Assembly: GCF_022818495.1 (NCBI RefSeq)
Contig: NZ_CP089291.1
Span: 1,396,501-1,460,500, forward strand
Source: Fodinisporobacter ferrooxydans
GTDB taxonomy: Bacteria > Bacillota > Bacilli > Tumebacillales > MYW30-H2
Direction: 5' to 3'
Length of the DNA: 64,000 nucleotides
The notes below the pieces were generated by a model. That model searched no databases. It had not been told where the DNA came from and saw nothing but the letters and a program-made list of their open reading frames with translations. Below, piece after piece: positions 28,858-36,892 of the stretch (positions are counted from its first letter, which is position 1; every line of letters begins with the position of its first letter). The position numbers and the translations under genes were made by a program.

Positions 28858-29469
28858 GTGGTTTGTAAGGATGCACAAGCTGTCATGCATGATCTTCTGG
28901 ATCAGACAAACAGCCAACCAGATGAAGAATTCATGGAGCATATGCAGATCTGCCCTGCATGTGACCGACATATGCAAATGCTTACACATACAATCGGGGC
29001 GGTGCGTGGATTGGAATGGTTGGAAGCGCCGCAATCCATTACATGGAACGTGATGCGGCAGATCAGTCACAATTTCGGCAATCGCCGCAGTTGGATGTTT
29101 CGATGGCACATGCGGGAAGGGATCGTAATCGCAGCATGTATTTGCCTTGCTTTTATCGGAGGTGTCTGGTGGGCAGAACCCGGACAGTTTTCCGTTCTTG
29201 ACGCAGCTCCGGATGCCAGGCTTTCGATTGTTCATAACCAGGTCATCATACCTACCGGCATGGTGTATCGCGGCAATTTGACGATCTCCAACGGCGATGT
29301 TATCGTCCACGGAAAAGTAGACGGGAATGTGACTGCACTAAATGGACATGTCATACTGGCATCCGGTGCGGCGATTCGGGGACATACGGAAGAAATTCAT
29401 GCATTTTGGCAAACGACTCAGTACTACTTCGGCAAAATGTGGGATACTATTGTAAGGTGGTTTCGTTAA
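28858..29469 (+). CDS. rsiW: Anti-sigma factor, RsiW type, with bactofilin-like outer region
   Basis: A 203-residue single-pass protein. The N-terminal zinc anti-sigma domain has the histidine and CxxC of HMQICPACDRH (about 27-37). One membrane helix lies near 92-110 (GIVIAACICLAFIGGVWW). The outer region (about 125-175) is a run of beta-type repeats, VIIPTGMVYRGNLTISNGDVIVHGKVDGNVTAL.., like bactofilin or polymer-forming proteins, and then an aromatic tail. In B. subtilis RsiW is cut by PrsW and RasP to free SigW. The GTG at 28858 follows GGGAGGTG; an in-frame GTG at 28849 is inside that site. The site itself can pair with the CCTCC just after it. Confidence 0.85.
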   Translation: MVCKDAQAVMHDLLDQTNSQPDEEFMEHMQICPACDRHMQMLTHTIGAVRGLEWLEAPQSITWNVMRQISHNFGNRRSWMFRWHMREGIVIAACICLAFIGGVWWAEPGQFSVLDAAPDARLSIVHNQVIIPTGMVYRGNLTISNGDVIVHGKVDGNVTALNGHVILASGAAIRGHTEEIHAFWQTTQYYFGKMWDTIVRWFR

Positions 29470-29479
29470 AGAGGGTTTG

Positions 29480-29505
29480 GCGGGGGTGCCCCTGCTTTTC
29501 TTTTT
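29480..29505 (+). terminator. Weak terminator between rsiW and cdaA
   Basis: A GC-rich stem (29480-29485 with 29490-29495, one G-T pair, loop GTGC) is followed by TTTTCTTTTT. It may reduce read-through from the sigma-W promoter into cdaA. Confidence 0.65.
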
Positions 29506-29538
29506 CCCTTGAAAAAAGAGCTATAGGTGGTTTTTTTC

Positions 29539-30354
29539 GTGAATCAATTTCTTGACGTGATTAAAAAATTTACTGTATTTGATGGGCTCGACATTGTCAT
29601 TGTAGCCTATGTTTTGTATCGCATGATTTTGTTGATTCGCGGTACGCGTGCGGTGCAATTGCTAAAAGGCGTCATTGTAATTCTTTTGGCAACCATGATC
29701 AGCAATGTGCTGCATTTGCGCGCGTTAAATTGGCTGCTCGATAAAATCCTGACGATCGGCTTATTTGCCATACCTGTGATTTTCCAGCCGGAGCTGCGCC
29801 GGGCGCTGGAACAATTGGGCAGAGGCAGCTTTTTTGCCCGAACGATTCATGAGGCCACCGATATTGATATGACAAATGTGATTAATGAGATTACGAAAGC
29901 GGCTCAAATTTTGTCTAAGAATAAGATCGGCGCATTGCTTGCCATGGAGCGGGAAACCGGGTTGAGCGAGTATATGGAGACTGGAATCTCAGTCGAAGCA
30001 CTGGTCAGTTCGGAATTGCTGATCAATATATTTATTCCCAACACGCCGCTGCATGACGGTGCTGTCATGGTTCGGCGCAATCGCATCATTGCGGCCAGCT
30101 GTTATCTTCCCCTCTCCGATAATCGGGATATCAGCAAAGAGTTGGGGACCCGTCATCGGGCGGCCATCGGCTTGTCGGAACACTCGGACGGAGTTGTCGT
30201 CATCGTGTCGGAAGAGACGGGACAAATCTCTTTGGCAATCAATGGAGAATTGATGCGCAATCTCGATGAAAAATCATTCCGGGAAATGCTGTTGAATTTG
30301 TTTGTGCAGCCCAAATCCTCAGGACTTTCGTTTTTCCGGAAGGCGGGAACGTAA
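29539..30354 (+). CDS. cdaA: Diadenylate cyclase CdaA
   Basis: A 271-residue membrane-anchored DAC enzyme that makes c-di-AMP from two ATP. Three N-terminal membrane helices are followed by the DAC domain with the signature DGAVMVRRNRIIAASCYLPLS and GTRHRAAIGLSEHSD, both intact. The GTG at 29539 lies 8 bases after AGGTGG; the in-frame GTG at 29527 overlaps that site. Its stop and the ATG of cdaR share one base (TAATG). c-di-AMP controls potassium transport and wall homeostasis; the operon links it to glmM. Confidence 0.95.
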   Translation: MNQFLDVIKKFTVFDGLDIVIVAYVLYRMILLIRGTRAVQLLKGVIVILLATMISNVLHLRALNWLLDKILTIGLFAIPVIFQPELRRALEQLGRGSFFARTIHEATDIDMTNVINEITKAAQILSKNKIGALLAMERETGLSEYMETGISVEALVSSELLINIFIPNTPLHDGAVMVRRNRIIAASCYLPLSDNRDISKELGTRHRAAIGLSEHSDGVVVIVSEETGQISLAINGELMRNLDEKSFREMLLNLFVQPKSSGLSFFRKAGT

Positions 30355-31610
30355 TGGACAAGTTTTTGCAGAATACGTATGTCGTTCGTTTGATTGCGCT
30401 GATACTTGCGATTATTCTTTGGTTCGCTGTCGGACCAAGCAGTGGAGGAAGCAGCGGAACTTCGTCCACATATTCCAAATCACTGACGGGAATTCCGGTT
30501 TCGATCGTCAGTGATTCTGACCAATACGTTGTTTCAAACAGTGTTTCAAAAGTAAACGTGATTGTTACAGGCGGCACGTTTGATATAACACAATTGCAGA
30601 CTTCACTTTTTTCCATCAAAGCGGTTGCGGATATCCGCGGTTATGCGCCCGGGTTTCATCAAGTAGCGATTTCATTGCAAAATATTCCTGATACGATACA
30701 TTATCAAATTATCCCGGACGTTACAACCGTCACGATTGAGAAAAAAGAATCCAAGTCGGTTCATGTAAAAGTGGGCGTTGTAGGAAAGCCGGGGAATGGG
30801 TATACGGCTGATTCCCCGACATTGAACATCTCTGATGTTGCCATATCAGGGCCAAAAGAAATGGTCGACCGTGTCGTTGGTGTACAAGCGATTGTATCTG
30901 TGGACGGATCGGAAAAGACCGTACACCAAAATGTTCCGTTAGTGCCCGTGGATGGCAGCGGCAGACAGGTGGCGGAGATTGAACTGGGAGTCAAATCGGT
31001 CGATGTCACCATACCGATCCATGCGCCGACAAAAAGTCTCGTTTTGCAGCCGTCCATAACCGGGAGTGTCAAGAATGGCATGGTCGTAGATCGGATCACC
31101 GTGTCTCCAGATCATGTAACAGTGTCGGCGCCGCCGGATGTATTGGCGAAACTGGGAACTGCCTTGCAGCTGCCTGCTGTGGATGTGACAGGACTTGATC
31201 AAGACAAAACGTTCCCAGTGACGATTCCTGCACTGCAAGGAGTTACGGACATGCAGCCGTCCACCGCAACCGTTCATGTAAAAGTGGCGTCGGTGCACGC
31301 GCAAACACCAGGGCAATCCCAAACACAGTCCCAATCGGTTACGTTTTCCGTGCCGGTGACCTTCGTGAACACTCCAGGTACGATGAATGCAAAAATGCAG
31401 GAAAATTTCACGAATGCAGATATTACAGTTACCGGGACAACGGATCAATTGGCACATGTAACAGCGGATTCGATTCAGGTATTTGGTGATTTGTCAGGGT
31501 TAAATGCGGGCACACATGTGGTCACATTGCAAGCAAAGGTTCCGGATGGCGTACAGATGTCCGGCATTTCACCGAGCTCTGTCCACGTGAGTCTTACAGC
31601 AAAATCATAA
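30354..31610 (+). CDS. cdaR: CdaA regulatory protein CdaR (YbbR repeats)
   Basis: A 418-residue protein with one N-terminal membrane helix (about 12-28, LIALILAIILWFAVG) and several extracellular YbbR repeats; segments such as VSIVSDSDQYVV..VSKVNVIVTGG and VPVTFVNTPGTM..ITVTGTTDQLAHV show the repeat pattern. CdaR binds CdaA and tunes its activity. It is translationally coupled to cdaA by a one-base overlap. About 150 bases separate it from glmM. Confidence 0.92.
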   Translation: MDKFLQNTYVVRLIALILAIILWFAVGPSSGGSSGTSSTYSKSLTGIPVSIVSDSDQYVVSNSVSKVNVIVTGGTFDITQLQTSLFSIKAVADIRGYAPGFHQVAISLQNIPDTIHYQIIPDVTTVTIEKKESKSVHVKVGVVGKPGNGYTADSPTLNISDVAISGPKEMVDRVVGVQAIVSVDGSEKTVHQNVPLVPVDGSGRQVAEIELGVKSVDVTIPIHAPTKSLVLQPSITGSVKNGMVVDRITVSPDHVTVSAPPDVLAKLGTALQLPAVDVTGLDQDKTFPVTIPALQGVTDMQPSTATVHVKVASVHAQTPGQSQTQSQSVTFSVPVTFVNTPGTMNAKMQENFTNADITVTGTTDQLAHVTADSIQVFGDLSGLNAGTHVVTLQAKVPDGVQMSGISPSSVHVSLTAKS

Positions 31611-31700
31611 TCCTTAAAATTCCAATGTATTGCGGATTTCTCAGGCCTTTTGTATGATTGGAATATTGTATAGGGAGATTCGTGAGATTCCAAATGAATA

Positions 31701-31741
31701 GAATCTCAAAGAACGATATAAAGGGAATCTCAAAGAACGAT
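31701..31741 (+). repeat. Perfect 17-bp direct repeat before glmM
   Basis: GAATCTCAAAGAACGAT is at 31701-31717 and at 31725-31741, period 24. The second copy ends 18 bases before the glmM start, so it lies just ahead of the ribosome binding site. Confidence 0.9.
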
Positions 31742-31759
31742 TGAGGAGATTACGGGAAA

Positions 31760-33100
31760 ATGGGACGATTGTTTGGAACTGATGGTGTGCGCGGTGTGGC
31801 AAATACGGAATTGTCACCGGAATTGGCGTTTCGGTTGGGGAGAATCGGCGCATATGTACTTGCGAGAGGCAAAAAGCAGCCGTTTATCATTGTAGGCAAG
31901 GATACGCGAGCGTCCGGAGATCTCTTGGAAGCGGCCTTGACTGCGGGGATCTTATCGGCAGGAGCCAATGTCTGGAGAGTGGGAGTTGTCTCGACACCGG
32001 CAGTGGCGTATTTGACGCGCTATTTGAATGCAGATGCGGGTGTGATGATTTCCGCTTCCCATAATCCGGTTCAAGATAATGGGATCAAGTTTTTTGGCGG
32101 CGATGGCTTTAAGCTGTTGGACTCCCAGGAGGATGAGATTGAGCGGTTTTTAAAGGAGCAAGATACGCTGCCAAGGCCGATCGGTGCCGCTGTAGGCCGC
32201 GTATATGACCGGACGGATGCAGTTGAATTTTACAAAAAATTCTTGATTGGCACAGTGCGCAATCGTTTTGAAGGGATGACTGTCATCTTGGATTGCGGCA
32301 ATGGCGCCGCATATGACATTGGACCGGATGTATTTCGCCGACTCGGTGCCAATGTGATCGTGCGCAATGGGGAGCCTGACGGAAGCAATATTAATGTGCA
32401 ATGCGGTTCCACGCATCCTGAAGTTATTCAGCAAACGACTGTCGAACAGAAAGCGCAGATCGGGCTGTCTTTCGATGGTGATGCCGATCGGCTGATCGCG
32501 TGTGACGAGAACGGCGATTTGATCGATGGCGACTATTGTATGGCCATTTGCGGACAAGCCCTTAAGGAGCGCGGCGAGCTTGTCCATACGACGATCGTGA
32601 CTACCGTTATGAGCAATGTAGGCTTTATCAAAGCGGCGGAGCAGTTGGGCATCCAAGTGGTACGTACTTCCGTCGGCGACCGCTATGTTATGGAAGCCAT
32701 GCGGGAAGGCGGCTATATTCTTGGCGGCGAGCAGTCCGGACATATTATCTTCCTGCAGCATAATACCACGGGAGACGGGGTACTGACCGCTTTGCAGCTG
32801 ACAGATATTCTGGTCGAAAAAAAGCAGCCAATGTCTGAACTGCGGACGATTATGAAAACATATCCGCAAGTGATGATCAATGTGCGTGTGCAAGATAAAA
32901 TGGCATGGCGGCACAATCCGTCCATACAAGCGGCCATTGCCGAAGTTGAGCGAGCATTGGGCGGCGACGGCCGAGTGCTTGTGCGGGAAAGCGGCACAGA
33001 GCCACTCGTCCGCGTCATGGCAGAAGGCCCGGATGTGGATACTGTCCGGCAATACGTGGAAAACATCGTCACAGTGATTCGTCAGGAGTTGGGAAAATAA
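31760..33100 (+). CDS. glmM: Phosphoglucosamine mutase
   Basis: A 446-residue alpha-phosphohexomutase that converts glucosamine-6-phosphate to glucosamine-1-phosphate for UDP-GlcNAc synthesis. The phosphoserine loop is SASHNPVQDNG (serine about 100), the metal loop is DGDADR (about 239-244), the sugar loop GGEQSGH, and the phosphate loop RESGTEPLVRVM. All intact. In B. subtilis GlmM interacts with CdaA and lowers c-di-AMP output, which gives the operon its logic. The ATG follows GAGGAG. Confidence 0.96.
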   Translation: MGRLFGTDGVRGVANTELSPELAFRLGRIGAYVLARGKKQPFIIVGKDTRASGDLLEAALTAGILSAGANVWRVGVVSTPAVAYLTRYLNADAGVMISASHNPVQDNGIKFFGGDGFKLLDSQEDEIERFLKEQDTLPRPIGAAVGRVYDRTDAVEFYKKFLIGTVRNRFEGMTVILDCGNGAAYDIGPDVFRRLGANVIVRNGEPDGSNINVQCGSTHPEVIQQTTVEQKAQIGLSFDGDADRLIACDENGDLIDGDYCMAICGQALKERGELVHTTIVTTVMSNVGFIKAAEQLGIQVVRTSVGDRYVMEAMREGGYILGGEQSGHIIFLQHNTTGDGVLTALQLTDILVEKKQPMSELRTIMKTYPQVMINVRVQDKMAWRHNPSIQAAIAEVERALGGDGRVLVRESGTEPLVRVMAEGPDVDTVRQYVENIVTVIRQELGK

Positions 33101-33316
33101 TCTTAAGTAGATCATTCGCCTGCATGCTTTTTGCCCCTTTATGCTATCAGCTTAAACATTTGAGAAATTGGGACATTAATTTTCTTAATAAAATTGGCGC
33201 TTGCGTAATTTACCGGAATTCTATAATATAGCAGATATCCTTGCACATTCTGGGATTGTTCGTGCATATAAAGAATATATGTTTTTATTGTCGGCTTTAG
33301 TTTTCCTATAGAGGAT

Positions 33317-33513
33317 GTTCAAAACTTATGTGGCCTTTCAGCCACCGCATCACATGAAAATGTTATTTTCGTACAAAAAGTAGTCAAAACTCCACGGCGG
33401 ATTGCTTTGCCGAATCCCAAAAAGGCTTACTCATGTACCAAACACGTACACTCCGTCGCCTTTTCGTGCTTCGGCTTCGCACTCCTTGTGTCTTACTTAA
33501 CCACTTTTTGAAC
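33317..33513. repeat. Interspersed repeat element, copy B
   Basis: A 197-base stretch bounded by GTTCAAAA (33317-33324) and TTTTTGAAC (33505-33513), so with inverted ends. It contains the 46-base sequence shared with 19432-19477 and an internal segment rich in short palindromes (ACACGTACACTCCGTCGCC). No reading frame. It is probably a non-coding dispersed repeat or a MITE. The flanking stretch 33101-33316 shows nothing I can name. Confidence 0.7.
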
Positions 33514-33686
33514 ACGCACCTATAGTATTTGCTCTATGAGAATTGCCTCATGCCATCGAGTTGGCATGAGCAGGAAGTTGAACATGTTGGTCGTTTGAAC
33601 CACATTTAATTTATAGGAGGTGGTAGGAGCGGGCAAATGTGAGTATAGCAATGCTATGCGGATCATCTGATGATCGGATCATTGAA

Positions 33687-33836
33687 GCGCCCGGACTGTC
33701 TTGGCACGGAAAATGTAAGACAGTTGACGCGGATGGAGGTTGGCGAAAGATTCGGCGGGTGCCTCCCGGCAGCAAGTCTCATGCCGCAAGAATGTTTCTG
33801 AAAACCACAGGGCGACCTGTGTGACAAGGAAACTTC
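33687..33836 (+). ncRNA. glmS ribozyme: glmS ribozyme (glucosamine-6-phosphate responsive)
   Basis: The conserved core is clear: AGCGCCCGGACTG at 33686-33698 (cleavage expected between A33686 and G33687), then CAGTTGACGCGGATGGAGGTT, then TTCGGCGGGTGCCTCCCGGC, and the 3' helices around 33790-33836 (CCACAGGGCGACCTGTG). With glucosamine-6-phosphate bound, the RNA cuts itself and the glmS mRNA is degraded. Unlike in B. subtilis, where the gene starts about 60 bases on, the start codon is about 420 bases downstream. Confidence 0.96.
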
Positions 33837-33870
33837 AGGGACGACATATGAAATGGGATGCATATTTCTG

Positions 33871-34025
33871 TCTGTGCAAACTGTATCTGCACAGATGCTT
33901 TTTGAGTTGAATTCATCTGAAAATATTGCATCCTATGGTTCGGGTAGTTGGCGTTTTCGTAGAATGGATTTCCGTAGAATGATAGATTGGGCATTTTTCT
34001 GAACAGACATGCGGATGTCTGTTTT
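33871..34025 (+). promoter_or_regulatory. Terminator-like hairpins between ribozyme and glmS
   Basis: Hairpin 1: TCTGTGCA (33871-33878) and TGCACAGA (33888-33895), followed by GCTTTTTG. Hairpin 2: ACAGACAT (34003-34010) and ATGTCTGT (34015-34022) with a 4-base loop GCGG and TTTT. The second is the better intrinsic-terminator candidate. The rest of 33837-34259 has no coding frame and no promoter I can defend. Confidence 0.5.
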
Positions 34026-34259
34026 CACGGTTGAAATTCCTTATCTGTCTTTCAAAGCTTGGAGCTTGCAGGCTAGCTTCATGCAAGTGGAACGATGCGA
34101 ATCACTGCCTTGTTTTGTCATGTGCATGTTTCCATCGCGATACGAAATATATGCTGCAGCGGCAAATGGAATGAAACGTTGAACGGAGTTTCGTTTGGAA
34201 ACTGAAGCTGGTTTTCCGGGTGTTTTTAAAATGTGTACAAATCAGGAGGATGTTGAAAT

Positions 34260-36083
34260 ATGTGTGGTATAGTTGGATATATAGGAAAGCAATCGGCTCA
34301 AGAAGTTCTTGTAAATGGTTTGAGCAAACTGGAATATCGGGGCTACGACTCAGCCGGTATTGCGGTGCATGACGGTCAAGTGATCAAAATCCGCAAATCG
34401 GTGGGACGCTTGGCTGCTTTGGAAAGTCAATTGGAGAACCTGGATGCGACGGTCGGCATTGGCCATACCCGGTGGGCTACACATGGACGCCCATCCCATG
34501 ACAATGCACACCCGCACACAGATGAATCGGAAAGATTTATCGTCGTGCACAACGGGATTATCGAAAATTACTTGCAGTTACGGGAAGAACTTCAGGCGAG
34601 CGGCCACGTGTTCACATCCGAAACCGATACGGAAGTTGTTGCGCATCTGCTGGAAGAGTTGTTTGATGGAGACTTGTTTGAAACCGTCAAGAAAGTTGTG
34701 CAGAAAATCCACGGCGCGTTCGCATTGGCGATTATGGCAAAAGACGAACCAGGCAAATTGATTGCCGTTCGGGAAAAAAGCCCGCTCATCGTCGGCCTCG
34801 GCGACGGAGAAAACTTTATCGCTTCCGATATCCCTGCCATTCTGGAATACACCCGCCGCGTATATATTTTGGAAGACGGCGAAATGGCAGTATTGACGGA
34901 AAATGATGTAGCCTGCTACACGCTTGACGGCGAATTGGTACAAAAAGAAGAGTTTAATGTGACTTGGGATGCAGTCGCTGCGGAAAAAGGCGGCTACGAG
35001 CATTTTATGCTAAAGGAAATTCACGAGCAGCCAAAAGCGATTCAAGATACGTTGACAGGACGGATTTCCGAAGATGGAAAACATGTAGTCTTTAATGAGT
35101 TGGACTGGGACCAGAATTACGCTAATAGCATCAATCAGATTCATATTGTGGCGTGCGGAACTTCCTGGCATGCAGGGCTTGTCGGAAAAGCAGTCATTGA
35201 AAAATTAACGCGCATTCCAGTAAATGTGGAAATCGCATCGGAATATCGCTATGCGGACCCAATCGTTTCCAAAGATACGTTGATTGTCGTGATTACACAG
35301 TCAGGTGAAACGGCAGATACGATGGCAGCCCTTCGCGAAATGAAAAAACGGGGCAACCGTGTATTGGCGATTACGAACGTTGTCGGCAGTTCGGCAGCAC
35401 GGGAAGCAGACGATGTTTTATTCACTTGGGCTGGCCCGGAAATTTCCGTCGCGTCTACAAAAGCCTATACGACACAATTGATCGTCTTTTATTTGTTTGC
35501 ATTGTTTCTTGCGGAAAAACGCAACACTTGTGATTCACAAACCATCGCCGATATCGTTGCCGCGTTGCGCCAGTTGCCGGAATTAGCGGAAAAATCCCTG
35601 GAATCGGCGCCAATCGTGCAACAATTCGCTCAACAATATGCCGACAAAGAGGATGCATTCTTCATTGGCCGCGGCCTCGATTTTTCCGTGTCCCTGGAAG
35701 GCTCATTGAAATTAAAAGAAATTTCCTATATTCATGCTGAAGCATATGCAGCGGGCGAATTGAAGCACGGAACGCTCGCTTTGATCGTAGAAGGCATTCC
35801 AGTGATCGCCTTGGCAACACAGACACACCTGCTGGAAAAAACGATCAGCAACATCGTCGAAGTCAAAGCACGGGATGCATTCGTATTGGCGCTTGCATGG
35901 GAAGACGATACGCAAGTGGAAAGCACCGTCGACGAAGTCATCCGCCTGCCGCGCACACTTGACTTCCTGGCACCGGTTGTCACCGTGATTCCTCTGCAGC
36001 TGCTCGCCTATTATGCGTCTGTCGCAAGAGGCAATGACGTAGATAAGCCACGGAATTTGGCGAAGTCAGTGACTGTGGAGTAG
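34260..36083 (+). CDS. glmS: Glutamine-fructose-6-phosphate aminotransferase
   Basis: A 607-residue enzyme making glucosamine-6-phosphate from fructose-6-phosphate and glutamine. The N-terminal glutaminase domain uses Cys2 (MCGIVGYIG) with RGYDSAG and THGRPS; the C-terminal part has two SIS domains (GTSWHAG, TQSGETADT, GRGLDFSVSLEGSLKLKEISY) and ends in the family tail NLAKSVTVE. AGGAGG lies 10 bases before the ATG. Expression is controlled by the upstream ribozyme. It marks the end of the conserved chromosomal part of the window. Confidence 0.97.
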   Translation: MCGIVGYIGKQSAQEVLVNGLSKLEYRGYDSAGIAVHDGQVIKIRKSVGRLAALESQLENLDATVGIGHTRWATHGRPSHDNAHPHTDESERFIVVHNGIIENYLQLREELQASGHVFTSETDTEVVAHLLEELFDGDLFETVKKVVQKIHGAFALAIMAKDEPGKLIAVREKSPLIVGLGDGENFIASDIPAILEYTRRVYILEDGEMAVLTENDVACYTLDGELVQKEEFNVTWDAVAAEKGGYEHFMLKEIHEQPKAIQDTLTGRISEDGKHVVFNELDWDQNYANSINQIHIVACGTSWHAGLVGKAVIEKLTRIPVNVEIASEYRYADPIVSKDTLIVVITQSGETADTMAALREMKKRGNRVLAITNVVGSSAAREADDVLFTWAGPEISVASTKAYTTQLIVFYLFALFLAEKRNTCDSQTIADIVAALRQLPELAEKSLESAPIVQQFAQQYADKEDAFFIGRGLDFSVSLEGSLKLKEISYIHAEAYAAGELKHGTLALIVEGIPVIALATQTHLLEKTISNIVEVKARDAFVLALAWEDDTQVESTVDEVIRLPRTLDFLAPVVTVIPLQLLAYYASVARGNDVDKPRNLAKSVTVE

Positions 36084-36191
36084 GGGAAGGGTTTGGAGTG
36101 CAGTGGTGTAACTGTGGGTTTGCAGAATTAGTGAGAAACTCGTCAGAATTTATGAGAATTTCTTTTCAAAATAAATGAGAAATCGCATTAT

Positions 36192-36225
36192 GTCGCCCTT
36201 TACCAAGGTTTAGGGCGACTTTTTA
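36192..36225 (+). terminator. Terminator after glmS
   Basis: GTCGCCCT (36192-36199) and AGGGCGAC (36212-36219) with a 12-base loop, then TTTTT. Confidence 0.9.
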
Positions 36226-36504
36226 TTGTCAATAAATTTGAAAAAGGAGCTATCAGTACGGCTGTATCTTCTGTCAAAAATAGTTGCCCTTATGTTTGCG
36301 CAAAATATAGTTGGTAACAGTAAATAAAAGTAAGTAACTATAAAATATGTTTGGTAACAGATCGCCCCAACATTTAAAATGTAAATTTGTAGTAGGGCTT
36401 TTTTACATCAACATAAGACTTAATTATTCAGTGATTAATAATTGGGGAAAGTGCTGAACAGTTCGAATCGAATCAAATAACAAATAACAAATAACAAATC
36501 CCAA

Positions 36505-36569
36505 AGAACCTAGAAACGTAAAGTTGGTATGTTTTCTCGGTTCTTTTTTCTTTTCTCAAGAAAACATAC
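36505..36569 (+). promoter_or_regulatory. Overlapping alternative hairpins in the glmS-DUF262 gap
   Basis: AGAACC (36505-36510) can pair with GGTTCT (36539-36544), followed by TTTTTC, like a terminator. GTATGTTTTCT (36527-36537) can pair perfectly with AGAAAACATAC (36559-36569), and the two structures exclude each other. The 809-base gap around it (36084-36892) is AT-rich, has AAATAAC simple repeats near 36475-36498 and no gene that I can support. Confidence 0.45.
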
Positions 36570-36734
36570 GGTCTTTTCAAATTGATTGAATCCTTGATTA
36601 AAATAGAGGAAGTACTGGAATATCAATAAATAAAATAAACGCATGGAGAAAGGCATGAGAGTAAATCTTCAGGTAATTGTTGTCCAAAACGCAAAAATAA
36701 CTATTTTAATCAGCATAAAAAATATATTTTTAAT

Positions 36735-36856
36735 AGCAGCTATTTTATAAATCATTGATTTAATAAGATTTTATGTGAAATAAAAATTAAAAACACAAAA
36801 ATATAAATAGCTGCTACATTAAGCAGCTTGACGGAAATTTTATTTAGATATATCAT
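36735..36856 (+). promoter_or_regulatory. Promoter of the DUF262 gene with AGCAGCT repeats
   Basis: TTGACG (36828-36833), 17 bases, TATCAT (36851-36856) is a good sigma-A promoter. AGCAGCT occurs at 36735-36741 and 36822-36828, and its complement AGCTGCT at 36809-36815; the last two form a perfect inverted repeat with a 6-base spacer touching the -35 box. This looks like an operator. Confidence 0.65.
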
Positions 36857-36892
36857 AAACAGTAACAGGATAAGAAGGGGAGGAAGTCTCAT

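Noticed and set aside
32150-33115. 321-codon minus-strand frame opposite glmM
   Set aside because: Antisense shadow of a conserved gene; composition (many His and Cys) is that of reversed coding DNA.
36084-36892. CRISPR-like or tandem repeats in the AT-rich gap (AAATAAC, TTGGTAACAG)
   Set aside because: The units are short, few and without spacers of constant length; they look like simple-sequence drift.
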